Assembly (NCBI GenBank): GCA_913061495.1
Contig: CAJXVG010000002.1
Coordinates: 1 to 64,000, forward strand
Length of the DNA: 64,000 nucleotides
DNA from: an uncultured Winogradskyella sp.
GTDB lineage: Bacteria > Bacteroidota > Bacteroidia > Flavobacteriales > Flavobacteriaceae
Direction: 5' to 3'
Both the position numbers and the translations under genes were made by a program. Position 1 is the first letter of the stretch, and each line of letters opens with the position of its first letter. Under the pieces are notes generated by a model that worked only from the letters and a program-made list of their open reading frames with translations, ran no database searches and was not told the DNA's origin. This document shows, one piece after another, positions 42,714 to 51,365 of this stretch.

Positions 42714-42889
42714 AGGGTTATCCAATTTTCGACTTTCGCCGATAACCCTGCACATCGAATAATAACATATCGGAAAATCATTTTCCCTGAAAATGGCAAT
42801 CGGCTTTTTAGCCAGATTGTATGGATTTTTGTCACGCTTGCGCGTGACGAAAAGGAATAGCAAGAGGGTAACGGGCTGCGCCGCGTTAC
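42714..42889. other. oriT candidate: cluster of hairpins upstream of the mobilisation genes
   Basis: Four inverted repeats lie within 176 bases: AGGGTTATC/GATAACCCT (42714-42749), GGAAAAT-c-ATTTTCC (42772-42786), GTCACGC-ttgc-GCGTGAC (42831-42848) and GTAACG/CGTTAC (42868-42889). The region has no credible gene and lies directly upstream of the BfmA-like and relaxase genes, where oriT sits in Bacteroidota mobilisable elements. The nick site is not identified. Confidence 0.6.
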
Positions 42890-42959
42890 ATATTCCATTT
42901 TCGTTTTAATCTATTGACTTTTAAGCACTTAAAAATAAAGTAGATATAAAAAACCCATC

Positions 42960-43015
42960 GATTTGCGTCAAATGGTCTTGAAACACTAGTAAACAGGGAT
43001 GGATTTACGTCAAAT
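42960..43015 (+). repeat. Pair of 14-base direct repeats before the mobilisation operon
   Basis: GATTTGCGTCAAAT (42960-42973) and GATTTACGTCAAAT (43002-43015), 13 of 14 identical and 42 bases apart. The first also holds the dyad ATTTG-cgt-CAAAT. They may be binding sites for the accessory mobilisation protein. Confidence 0.6.
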
Positions 43016-43035
43016 CTTTAAAAAAGCGAAAGAAA

Positions 43036-43416
43036 ATGGACTCATTCATCACAATTAGGTTCAAACGGAAAACTGCCAAAAGGTTTCAGGAATTTTCTAA
43101 GAAGCACTTCAAAACGCACACCGAAGCGATGGAAAATATCCTTGATTTTTTCCTTTACAATGAGATATCGCCAAAGGAAAAATTGGGGCCAACTGGACGT
43201 ACCATCGAAGCTAAGTTACTCAAAAGAATCAATGCGGTTATTGCCATAATGCGTGATGTGGAAAAGACCCAAACCAAACCTACGGTTGCAATGTTGCAAT
43301 CCCTTTTTGTAATGGACGAACCCAAAAAGAAACCACTCATTTTGGAAAAAAAATATGCTGAGGAAAAGAAAGAAGTACGCTTTCGCGAAAAGCGAAACAC
43401 CAACAATAAACTTTAA
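43036..43416 (+). CDS. BfmA/BtgA-family mobilisation accessory protein
   Basis: A 126-residue basic protein. The N-terminus (SFITIRFKRKTAKRFQEFSKKHFKTHTEAMENILDFF) fits the ribbon-helix-helix-like DNA-binding part of BfmA/BtgA mobilisation proteins. A GRTIEAKLLKRINAVIAIMRDVEK helix and a very basic tail follow. In relatives this protein binds oriT and helps the relaxase. It lies 11 bases before the relaxase gene. One copy of the palindromic word (43378-43393) lies in its tail. Confidence 0.8.
   Translation: MDSFITIRFKRKTAKRFQEFSKKHFKTHTEAMENILDFFLYNEISPKEKLGPTGRTIEAKLLKRINAVIAIMRDVEKTQTKPTVAMLQSLFVMDEPKKKPLILEKKYAEEKKEVRFREKRNTNNKL
43378..43393. repeat. Palindromic word, copy 5 (partial)
   Basis: CGCTTTCGCGAAAAGCG-like: the core TTTCGCGAAA is intact with one added A. 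It is read as RFREKR. Confidence 0.5.
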
Positions 43417-43427
43417 AAAGTTAGCTT

Positions 43428-44447
43428 ATGTACATCACAATCACAGCTCAAAAAATGGGCGGTAACTTTTCCAAAAGTTCAGCAGATTTTGTGGGCTATT
43501 TAGAGAAGGAAAATCAAGGATTGGAACATCAGGATATGGAACATTTTTTCAATCAATATGGCGATGAGATTTCTGCGCAAGAAGTAGTCAAAGAGATAGA
43601 TGGTAATACCGCAAAATTAGAAAAACACGAACCAAGATTCTATTCAATTACCGTGAGCCCTTCAAAATATGAATTGCGAAAACTTCAGAACAGTAGCGAA
43701 GATTTAAAAAGATATACTCGCGAGCTGATGAAGGATTATGTGGCTTCATTTAATAGAGAAATTAAAGGGCGACCTGTCAGTATCGACGACATAAAATATT
43801 ATGCGAAAATTGAACATCAACGCACATTTAAGGGGACGGATTTTCAGGTAAAGGAAAACCAACCCTTTGCCACAAAAATACTTCAGTTAAAAACGGATAT
43901 CCGAAATATTCAAGAAGGGCGAGCTGAAGGAAATATCAAAAAGATGAAAAATGAAATTGCCAAACTGGAACGTCAAGCACCACATCAACAAAATGGAAAA
44001 CGGATTGTCCAGGGAATGGCGAAAGATGGAAACCAAAGTCATATCCATATCATCGTGAGCCGAAAGGATGCATCAAACAGATTTAGTTTGTCACCCGGAA
44101 GCAAATACAAAGCTTCCGATGTGAAGTTGAATGGGGAAACCGTAAAACGTGGTTTTGACCGAGACAAGTTTTTTGAGAAAGCTGAAAAGACGTTTGACTA
44201 TAAACGCAATTTTGCCGAGACCTACAAAGCACGAAAGGATTTTGTAAAAAATCCCAATCTATATTTCGCAGCCTTGATGAAATTACCAGCAAATGAAAAG
44301 GCATTGGCTTTCAAAATGATTACAAAAACGGGATTGCCGATAGTGCCAAGTATTCCAGTAAGTCAAACGCAAATTGCACTTCGGGTTTTGAAACGGTTAA
44401 GACGTGGTGCTGAAGTGGCCATCAAATCAAGTTCAATAGGAATTTAG
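43428..44447 (+). CDS. MobB-family relaxase
   Basis: A 339-residue relaxase-type protein of the Bacteroidota MobB/BfmB kind. It begins MYITITAQKMGGNFSKSSADFVGYLEKEN. It contains YYAKIEHQRTFKG and the candidate metal-binding HUH-like segment GNQSHIHIIVSRKD (HxH), preceded by a Tyr-rich region (RFYSITVSPSKYEL). It would nick oriT and pilot the strand. It is the second of three closely spaced mobilisation genes (11-base and 3-base gaps). Confidence 0.83.
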   Translation: MYITITAQKMGGNFSKSSADFVGYLEKENQGLEHQDMEHFFNQYGDEISAQEVVKEIDGNTAKLEKHEPRFYSITVSPSKYELRKLQNSSEDLKRYTRELMKDYVASFNREIKGRPVSIDDIKYYAKIEHQRTFKGTDFQVKENQPFATKILQLKTDIRNIQEGRAEGNIKKMKNEIAKLERQAPHQQNGKRIVQGMAKDGNQSHIHIIVSRKDASNRFSLSPGSKYKASDVKLNGETVKRGFDRDKFFEKAEKTFDYKRNFAETYKARKDFVKNPNLYFAALMKLPANEKALAFKMITKTGLPIVPSIPVSQTQIALRVLKRLRRGAEVAIKSSSIGI

Positions 44448-44450
44448 GGT

Positions 44451-46031
44451 ATGGAAATAGACAATCTCATAACAATACTTTCAATTATTGGTGTGGCCAG
44501 TATCGTTTTTTATGTGATGTTTCGAGTGAGCAAGTATGCGCTTTTCTTGAATTTTATAATGCTTTCGTGCTTGGTTTTCTATTTAATTGAAGTGAACGAA
44601 TTGGTATCGATATTGCTATATCTGGTATGCCCTCTAATGCTAATTAATATAGGATTGTATGTTTTTCTGCATAAAACTGAAAATGCACAAAATAGCGATA
44701 GAAAATATCAAGTCAATTTTGCTACTACCAAGGGAAATTTCAAATTGGATAATATCAAAAGAGGCGCATCCATAATCGGTTCTGCCGGAAGTGGAAAAAC
44801 CGAAAGTGTAGTGTATGGCTTTTTGAAACATTTCCGGAAAGAGCACTTTTGTGGAATAATCCACGACTACAAGGATTTTGAGCTTACCGAAATGGCATAT
44901 CCGCTTTTTAAGGATAGCGATATCCCGTTTAAGGTCATTTCCTTCGATAAAATAATCCATAGGGTAAATCCTATTGCGCCACGCTACTTAGAGAACGAGG
45001 AAAGCGTAAACGAAGTCTCACGTGTATTAATAGAAAACCTTTTGGAACAAAGAGAAAGCGGAACTACTGGAACTACAAAATTCTTTAACGACGCGGCGGA
45101 AGGTTTGATTGGTGGATTGATTTGGAAACTGAAAACCGACTATTCCAACTACTGTACGCTTCCACATTTGATAGCGATTTATCAAATGCTCGATACCGAT
45201 AGCCTTATCCAGTTTTTGGAAACCAACACCACATCGAGAGCAATGGCAGATGCTTTTATTAGTGGTAAGGATTCCGATAGACAGACAGCTGGCGTAAAAA
45301 GCACCTTGGCAAATGCGCTGAAACGAATCAGTACACAGCGGATTTTTATGACACTATCCGCAGACGAAGTCCCATTGAATATCAATAGCGAGGAAAATCC
45401 TGCAATTATTTCCGTGGTCAATAACCCAAAATATGAAACGTCTTATTCGCCCGTTATTGCAACCATAATACATACGATTACCAAGCAAATGAGCGTGAGC
45501 GGTCAAAGACCGTCTTTTCTTTTGATGGAAGAAGCGCCGACTATTCGCTTATTGAATATGCACCGAATTCCGGCAACGCTCAGAAGTTATGACATCGCTA
45601 CTATTTATGTGATGCAGGACAAAATCCAAAATGATATGATGTATGGCGATAAGGCAAGTAAGGCTATTTTAAGCAATCTATCCTATCAGTTTTTTGGCAA
45701 GGTCAACGACCCAGATACTGCCAAATATTACGAGCGCTTTTTTGAAATCATCAAAGACCCAACGAAAAGCATCAGTCGTGGACATAACTTGGATTTTGAT
45801 ACACGAATCACAACAGGCGAAAAGGAAATCCCTAAAATTAGAGCAGATGTGTTCTTTAGATTGAAACAGGGCGAGTTTATTACCTATGCTGATGGAAAGG
45901 ATAAGAAAGTGCAGTTTAAGTTATCAAGAATCCAAAGGCAGCTTCCTGAAGAATCGAAGCAGTTTTCTCAGGCTGATTTAGCAACTAATTTTACGAAGAT
46001 ATATAGAGATGTAAAAACGATATTTAGTTAA
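44451..46031 (+). CDS. Coupling ATPase (TraD/TraG/VirD4-like, MobC type)
   Basis: The 526-residue type IV coupling protein recognises the relaxosome and pumps DNA to a conjugation pore. Two or three membrane helices occupy the first 75 residues. The Walker A motif is GSAGSGKTES (about residue 112) and the Walker B is FLLMEEAPTI. The sensor part RSYDIATIYVMQDKIQND follows. It is encoded 3 bases after the relaxase stop. No pore (Tra) genes follow, so the element probably needs a helper conjugation system or has its pore genes elsewhere. Confidence 0.88.
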   Translation: MEIDNLITILSIIGVASIVFYVMFRVSKYALFLNFIMLSCLVFYLIEVNELVSILLYLVCPLMLINIGLYVFLHKTENAQNSDRKYQVNFATTKGNFKLDNIKRGASIIGSAGSGKTESVVYGFLKHFRKEHFCGIIHDYKDFELTEMAYPLFKDSDIPFKVISFDKIIHRVNPIAPRYLENEESVNEVSRVLIENLLEQRESGTTGTTKFFNDAAEGLIGGLIWKLKTDYSNYCTLPHLIAIYQMLDTDSLIQFLETNTTSRAMADAFISGKDSDRQTAGVKSTLANALKRISTQRIFMTLSADEVPLNINSEENPAIISVVNNPKYETSYSPVIATIIHTITKQMSVSGQRPSFLLMEEAPTIRLLNMHRIPATLRSYDIATIYVMQDKIQNDMMYGDKASKAILSNLSYQFFGKVNDPDTAKYYERFFEIIKDPTKSISRGHNLDFDTRITTGEKEIPKIRADVFFRLKQGEFITYADGKDKKVQFKLSRIQRQLPEESKQFSQADLATNFTKIYRDVKTIFS

Positions 46032-46184
46032 CCAATTATGGTTATTATTGATAAATATTATGATTTCACTATTTTGATAGGATAATATAATTTTCTAAAA
46101 TTGTTTGAATAAGTTTATGCACAATAGATTTGGGGCTTATTGGTTAGATTATTTTTTTAAGAATTTGTAATAATTCATTATTCT

Positions 46185-47402
46185 TTAAATAGGTGGTTTT
46201 TTTAGAAAAATGAGAAAACCAATAGCAACTAAAATAATGCTTCCTGCAATTAGAAATGGATAATAAAAACCACCGGTAACCAACCAAGTTCCTAAAATGG
46301 GACCTAAAATCTGACCAACGCTGTTTGTTGAACTTTGTATTGAAATATTTCGCCCTGTATTTGTTTTGGATAACAAGGATACCGCAGACAACAAATTAGG
46401 TGTAACCATAGCACCACCAGCAGCAAACACCACAATTAAACCGTACACAACAAATTCATTTTTGAAAAAAGGAAAGGCAATTAATGAAATTCCTGAAATG
46501 AATAACCCAAAGCCAATTTGCTTTTTAGTAGATAGAATCTTTTCCCCATAACTGGCAAATACAGGCTGCAAAACAGCCATTATTGTACCACACAGCATAA
46601 AACCAATACCAACCTGGTTGCTGTTAAACCCTAATTCGTCTTTACCGTAGATTGAAAAAACAGTTTCAAACAAAGTCACCACAAATTGGATGACAAATGA
46701 TAGCGCCAATAGGACAAGGAAATATTGGCTGAACGAGAACCGAAAAGTGAATTTTTGAGTTGTAAATTTATGGATGCGAACAGAATTTTTTAGCCATTTT
46801 ACAACAATGACTAAAACAATAGAACCTAATAATGCAGCGAATAAAAAAGGTGTGGAAAATCGACCCAAATGTAGTTGACCAATTGCATACTCAAAATGAA
46901 GGTCTGATTGCGAAAGAAAGCCACCGATAACGGGTCCAAAAATAACCCCTGAACTAATGGCTACACCAGACCAGGCCATTATCTTCGTTCTACGTTTTTC
47001 AGAGGTAATATCACTTAAATATGCGTTGCTTACAGGAATAACGGAAGAAGTGAAAACACCACCAAAAATCCGAGCGATATATAGCATAGTAAGTGATGTT
47101 GCAAGCCCAGTTAGCAATTGCATTATTACAAAGCCAATCAAACCAATAATAATGACGGGTTTACGACCATATCTGTCAGATAACTTTCCCCAAACGATAA
47201 CAAAAATTAATTGAAATAGAGGATAAATACTGGTAAGCAACCCAATATGGAAGTTGATTAAATCGGTGTCGAGATTGTCTTTTAAAGCTAATCTTTCGGT
47301 ATAGTAGGGAAGGGTTGGCAATAAAATACCATAACCCAACATCACTACAAATAAACTCAACAGGATTAAAGATATCCTGTTGAGTTTTTCTTTTTTGTCC
47401 AT
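46185..47402 (-). CDS. Major facilitator superfamily exporter (drug:H+ antiporter type)
   Basis: A 405-residue protein with twelve predicted helices. The MFS loop 2-3 motif is GKLSDRYGRKPVI, and the motif C region of 12/14-TMS exporters is seen as GVAISSGVIFGPVIGGFL. It resembles TetA- and Bmr-type exporters; the substrate is unknown. It is the last gene of the long minus-strand cluster, and its start codon directly abuts the stop of the copper ATPase, so a link to metal tolerance is possible. A gene-free 153-base gap separates it from the coupling ATPase. Confidence 0.88.
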   Translation of the reverse strand: MDKKEKLNRISLILLSLFVVMLGYGILLPTLPYYTERLALKDNLDTDLINFHIGLLTSIYPLFQLIFVIVWGKLSDRYGRKPVIIIGLIGFVIMQLLTGLATSLTMLYIARIFGGVFTSSVIPVSNAYLSDITSEKRRTKIMAWSGVAISSGVIFGPVIGGFLSQSDLHFEYAIGQLHLGRFSTPFLFAALLGSIVLVIVVKWLKNSVRIHKFTTQKFTFRFSFSQYFLVLLALSFVIQFVVTLFETVFSIYGKDELGFNSNQVGIGFMLCGTIMAVLQPVFASYGEKILSTKKQIGFGLFISGISLIAFPFFKNEFVVYGLIVVFAAGGAMVTPNLLSAVSLLSKTNTGRNISIQSSTNSVGQILGPILGTWLVTGGFYYPFLIAGSIILVAIGFLIFLKKPPI

Positions 47403-49505
47403 TTATTTTTTACCGATTTTTCGCTTTAATAATTGCGCATTAATAGCTACTATAATAGTACTTAAGCTCATAAATACCGCACCAACCGCAGGACCTAAAA
47501 CAAAACCTGAAGAATATAATACACCGGCTGCTAAAGGAATAGCCACGACATTATATCCTGTAGCCCAAATCAAATTCTGAATCATTTTATTGTAGGTGGC
47601 TTTCCCAAAGAGAATTAAATTGGCAATATCCTGTGGATTACTGTTGACCAGAATAATATCGGCAGTTTCAGCTGCTACATCTGTACCTGAGCCTACTGCA
47701 ATTCCTACATCGGCTTTTGCGAGAGCGGGCGCATCATTAACACCATCACCCGTCATAGCTACAAAATCACCTTTGTTCTGTAACTCTTCTACAATTTCAA
47801 CTTTTTGATGTGGCAATACCTCGGCGTAGTAACCATCCAATCCAAGTTTTTCACTCACAGCCTTAGCGGTTTTTTCATTATCGCCAGTTGCCATTAGAAC
47901 TTTAATGTTATTCTTTTTAAATATTTTGATTGCCTCGGCAGATTCCGGTCTTATTTCATCAGCAAGCGCAATGTAACCTGCCAGTTTCCCATCAATTAAT
48001 ACAAACACGACAGTTTCAGCGGCATCACTATAAGCGTCTTTTGGGATGTCTATTTTTTCATCTCTTAAATAGCCAGGACTTACTACCTTAACTTCTTTGC
48101 CTTCAACATTTGCCTCTACACCCTTACCTGTAATTGCATTAAAGTTTTCAGGTTTTGGAATGGTTATGTTATCTTCTTTTACTTTTTTAATAATCCCAAC
48201 AGCTATTGGATGTTCAGAACTTTGTTCCAATGCACTTGAAAGTCTTAAAATTTCCTCTGTTGAATAAGTCTCGTTAACAGACTCGATTCGAGTGACACCA
48301 AAATCACCTTTGGTTAGTGTTCCTGTTTTATCAAAAAGCAAAGCTGAAATTTTTCTGGACTCTTCAAACGCAGTTCTATTTCGAATAAGCAATCCATTTT
48401 GAGCAGATACTGCCGTAGAAATCGCAACCACCAATGGAATAGCAAGCCCTAATGCGTGTGGACAAGCAATAACCATAACGGTAACCATTCTTTCTAAAGC
48501 ATAGACAAACGGAAAGCCTAAAATCAACCATACTGCTAATGTTCCAAAACCAATAGCCAAAGCGATATAGGTTAGCCATTTTGCAGCTCTATCTGAAAGG
48601 TTTTGCATTTTAGATTTAGTTTTTTGCGCTTCTTCAACCATTTTGATAACCTTGTTGAGATAGCTGTCTTTTCCAGTATGTTCAACTTTTACTTTTAAGG
48701 TGCTATTGCCATTTACCGAACCACCAATAACCTTATCGCCTTCATCTTTTTTTACAGGTTTAGATTCGCCTGTGAGCATAGATTCATTTAGGTAACTGGT
48801 TCCGTCTACTATTATTCCGTCAGCTGGAACTTTTTCACCTGGTTTTACCAAAATCACATCATCTTTTAGTAAATCTTCCAGAGGAATGTCTTCTATGGTG
48901 TCGCCTTTTACCCTGTGCGCTTCCGCAGGCATCATACTCACCAACAACTGTAGGGCTTTTGATGCACCTAACACACTTTTCATTTCTATCCAATGGCCAA
49001 GCAACATTATGGCTATAAGTGTTGATAGTTCCCAGAAAAAGTCTTCACCTCTTAAGCCAAAAACCGTAGCAGTACTATAAAAATAAGCTACAGAAATTGC
49101 CATAGAAATCAAGGTCATCATTCCTGGTGCACCTTTTTTGACTTCAGACCAAAACCCTTTTAAAAATGGCCAACCACCATAAAAATATACAACAGTGGAA
49201 AGTGCAAAAAGGATGTATGGATTTCCTGGAAGTAAAAATTCATAACCAAAAAATTCTTGAATCATTGGTGAGAAGAACAATATGGGGATGGTAAGCACGA
49301 GTGTTACCCAAAACCGTTTTCTAAAGTCTGCAATCATCATTTTATGATGGTCGTGACCCATTTGACCGTGACCCGGATTGTGACCCGAATGGTCCCCACC
49401 TTTGTGGTTCATTTTAGAATGGTCTTCTTTTTTGTGTTTCATCTTCGAATGGTCCATTTTAGAATGGTCCATTTCTTCGTGATTGTGGTGTTCGTGATTT
49501 TCCAT
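47403..49505 (-). CDS. Copper P-type ATPase, CopB type
   Basis: The 700-residue P1B-3-like ATPase exports copper (or silver). Its N-terminal 55 residues are a His/Met-rich tail (HSKMDHSKMKHKKEDHSKM), replacing HMA domains. The membrane metal motif is ACPHALGLAIPL, the CPH form that marks CopB. TGES, DKTGTLTKG, SEHPIA (HP), TGDNEKTA and GDGVNDAPAL are all present. It is more specific for copper than the CPC pump at 25.5 kb. Confidence 0.95.
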   Translation of the reverse strand: MENHEHHNHEEMDHSKMDHSKMKHKKEDHSKMNHKGGDHSGHNPGHGQMGHDHHKMMIADFRKRFWVTLVLTIPILFFSPMIQEFFGYEFLLPGNPYILFALSTVVYFYGGWPFLKGFWSEVKKGAPGMMTLISMAISVAYFYSTATVFGLRGEDFFWELSTLIAIMLLGHWIEMKSVLGASKALQLLVSMMPAEAHRVKGDTIEDIPLEDLLKDDVILVKPGEKVPADGIIVDGTSYLNESMLTGESKPVKKDEGDKVIGGSVNGNSTLKVKVEHTGKDSYLNKVIKMVEEAQKTKSKMQNLSDRAAKWLTYIALAIGFGTLAVWLILGFPFVYALERMVTVMVIACPHALGLAIPLVVAISTAVSAQNGLLIRNRTAFEESRKISALLFDKTGTLTKGDFGVTRIESVNETYSTEEILRLSSALEQSSEHPIAVGIIKKVKEDNITIPKPENFNAITGKGVEANVEGKEVKVVSPGYLRDEKIDIPKDAYSDAAETVVFVLIDGKLAGYIALADEIRPESAEAIKIFKKNNIKVLMATGDNEKTAKAVSEKLGLDGYYAEVLPHQKVEIVEELQNKGDFVAMTGDGVNDAPALAKADVGIAVGSGTDVAAETADIILVNSNPQDIANLILFGKATYNKMIQNLIWATGYNVVAIPLAAGVLYSSGFVLGPAVGAVFMSLSTIIVAINAQLLKRKIGKK

Positions 49506-49523
49506 TATTGTCTTGTTTAAGTG

Positions 49524-49817
49524 TTATCGTAATTTTTTTCTCATAGCTTCCGAAATGTTTTCGGCATAGACGCCATAGGCATCTACCAAAAGTCCTTTAA
49601 TCCCATTTTTTGATGAAATAGCATAAAGCACACTGTTATCGTCGGTACTGCTCATACCCTCAAAACGATGCATCTCGTCAACATTAAAATCTTCTGGGTG
49701 TATTTCAATTTTTAGTGAGGCACACTCCAAACATTCTGGTTTTAGGTTAAAATCATATGTATAGCCTTTTCCCTGTAAATCGTTTATTGCTTCTGAAAGT
49801 GTGTGGTAGTTGTTCAT
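49524..49817 (-). CDS. Small conserved-looking protein, 97 residues
   Basis: A soluble protein starting MNNYHTLSEAINDLQGKGYTYDFN. It contains KPECLECASLKIEIHPEDFNVDE and ends in a helical stretch. A CxxC (CLEC) is its only notable motif. Similar proteins are sometimes labelled 'phosphoribosylpyrophosphate synthetase' in databases, but it lacks any PRPP motif; the label probably comes from the nearby true synthetase. Function unknown. It is 7 bases downstream of the 50.4-kb gene. Confidence 0.65.
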   Translation of the reverse strand: MNNYHTLSEAINDLQGKGYTYDFNLKPECLECASLKIEIHPEDFNVDEMHRFEGMSSTDDNSVLYAISSKNGIKGLLVDAYGVYAENISEAMRKKLR

Positions 49818-49824
49818 TTTCGTT

Positions 49825-50469
49825 CTATTTATAAGTCATTGTAAAATAACTATTATCTTCTTCTGTAAATTTCTGAAAGGTCAATAAACCATTCCCGTTT
49901 AATTTTTCGTTGACGGTATAGTTGAGTTGCTTAATGCGAATGCCCCACGCATAGGCCTTAATATTTATTTTTGAATTAATGTTGGTTTTATTGTCCTTCA
50001 ATGTTCGGTCGTAAATCTTTATGATGCTTTTTGAACCAAAAAAATCCAACAGTCCTGAATCAAAAGTCATTTCTAATTCTATATCTTCAAGGTTGTCCAA
50101 ATCGTAGAGCTCTTTAAATTTTTTAGAGGTGGTATTAATTTCGGTCTCCTTTGATTTTGGGTTTGAAAACGGAAAAGCCATTACCATTACACTTGCCTCA
50201 TCAGGCTTACAGCGATAGGTTGTGGTGTATTTATCGGTCGATTTTTTGTCTTTATCAAACAATTCCGTAACCACCTTAATTTCATAGTATCCATTTTTCT
50301 CTATTGTTTTACCAGCTTCAAAAGTTTGTTTATTGAGAAAAGCACCTTTTTCATCAAAATTCTCACGAATGACCAATCTGCCTGAAATCTGCCCAATAAG
50401 CATTTCAGTTTGTCCAGTCATTGTGATGCTGAATAAAATAATCAGTACTATGAAGATTCGACTTCTCAT
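49825..50469 (-). CDS. Secreted protein of unknown function (DUF3108-like fold possible)
   Basis: The 214-residue product has a signal peptide (IFIVLIILFSITMTGQ). The mature chain is beta-rich (GRLVIRENFDEKGAFLNKQTF, YYEIKVVTELFD, SKINIKAYAWGIRIKQLNY), which recalls DUF3108-type or lipocalin-like envelope proteins, though the match is not secure. It overlaps the PRPP-synthetase stop by 4 bases, so it is co-translated with it. Confidence 0.6.
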   Translation of the reverse strand: MRSRIFIVLIILFSITMTGQTEMLIGQISGRLVIRENFDEKGAFLNKQTFEAGKTIEKNGYYEIKVVTELFDKDKKSTDKYTTTYRCKPDEASVMVMAFPFSNPKSKETEINTTSKKFKELYDLDNLEDIELEMTFDSGLLDFFGSKSIIKIYDRTLKDNKTNINSKINIKAYAWGIRIKQLNYTVNEKLNGNGLLTFQKFTEEDNSYFTMTYK

Positions 50470-51359
50470 ATATGGAGCATTAATTTCTTTACCTCTTTTG
50501 CCAGTATATCGCTTAAATCTATGCCATTGGACGGATGCGGAATGGTATTGCAGGTCACTATCTTTTCTACTCCGGAATCCAACAAATCTTGATAGGCATT
50601 ACCTGAAAAAACGGCGTGAATACCAACACATATAGGTGGTCTCATCCCTGCTTTTTTCAAATGCACCACGGTTTCAATCATCGTTCGCGCCGTAGAAATA
50701 ATATCATCTACCAAAATAGGTGTAGCATCTTTATATTTATCCACATCGGGGACAGAGACTTCTACATCACGGTCACCGTGACGCACCTTTTGTAATACTG
50801 TAAATGGTGCTCCTGCATTTTTGGCGACTTCTGAAACCCATTGTTCACTTTCAGAATCGGGACCGATAAGTACTGGGTTTTCGATGTTTTCCTTTATCCA
50901 ATCTGAAATAGCATCGGCAGCGTGAATTACTTTATTTGGAATTTGATACACTTCTCCTAATGAACTAATTCTGTGTAAGTGAGGGTCAACCGTGGTAATG
51001 CTATCGGCAAAACCTGAAATCAATTTTCCGAAGAAACCAGAAGTTACCCCTTCGCCTTCATTAAATACTTTGTCCTGCCTCATATATGCCAAATAGGGCG
51101 CTACCAAACAGGTGCACATTGCCCCTAATGATTTGGCAGTATGACTTAAAAAATAAAGGGGCAACAGTTTTTCATCCGGTTCGTGCAAGGTGCATACCAG
51201 TACCACACATTTATCTTTAACATCAGATAAGATGCGTGTGTACGATTCCCCGTCAGGGAATTTACGCAAAATGGCTTTGCCCACTTCAGCATCCATTTTT
51301 GTAGCCATTAGTTCTGTGAGTTCTTCATTTCCGGGAAGACAGAATAATATTGTTTTCAT
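50466..51359 (-). CDS. Ribose-phosphate diphosphokinase-like enzyme (PRPP synthetase)
   Basis: The 297-residue protein belongs to the PRPP synthetase family. FPDGESYTRI, SLGAMCTCLVAPYLAYMRQDKVF, TVDPHLHR and the PRPP loop VDDIISTARTM are present. It is shorter than the classical enzyme (about 315), and the PRPP loop differs from VDDMIDTGGT, so it belongs to a divergent subgroup. Next to an AMP phosphorylase-like gene (6 bases upstream), it could either make PRPP or work in the reverse direction on ribose phosphates released from nucleotides. A normal prs presumably exists elsewhere in the genome. Confidence 0.85.
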   Translation of the reverse strand: MKTILFCLPGNEELTELMATKMDAEVGKAILRKFPDGESYTRILSDVKDKCVVLVCTLHEPDEKLLPLYFLSHTAKSLGAMCTCLVAPYLAYMRQDKVFNEGEGVTSGFFGKLISGFADSITTVDPHLHRISSLGEVYQIPNKVIHAADAISDWIKENIENPVLIGPDSESEQWVSEVAKNAGAPFTVLQKVRHGDRDVEVSVPDVDKYKDATPILVDDIISTARTMIETVVHLKKAGMRPPICVGIHAVFSGNAYQDLLDSGVEKIVTCNTIPHPSNGIDLSDILAKEVKKLMLHI

Positions 51360-51365
51360 AGTTTT

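Noticed and set aside
49524-49817. Naming the 97-residue gene a PRPP synthetase
   Set aside because: No PRPP loop or kinase motif; the name would be copied from the true family member next door.
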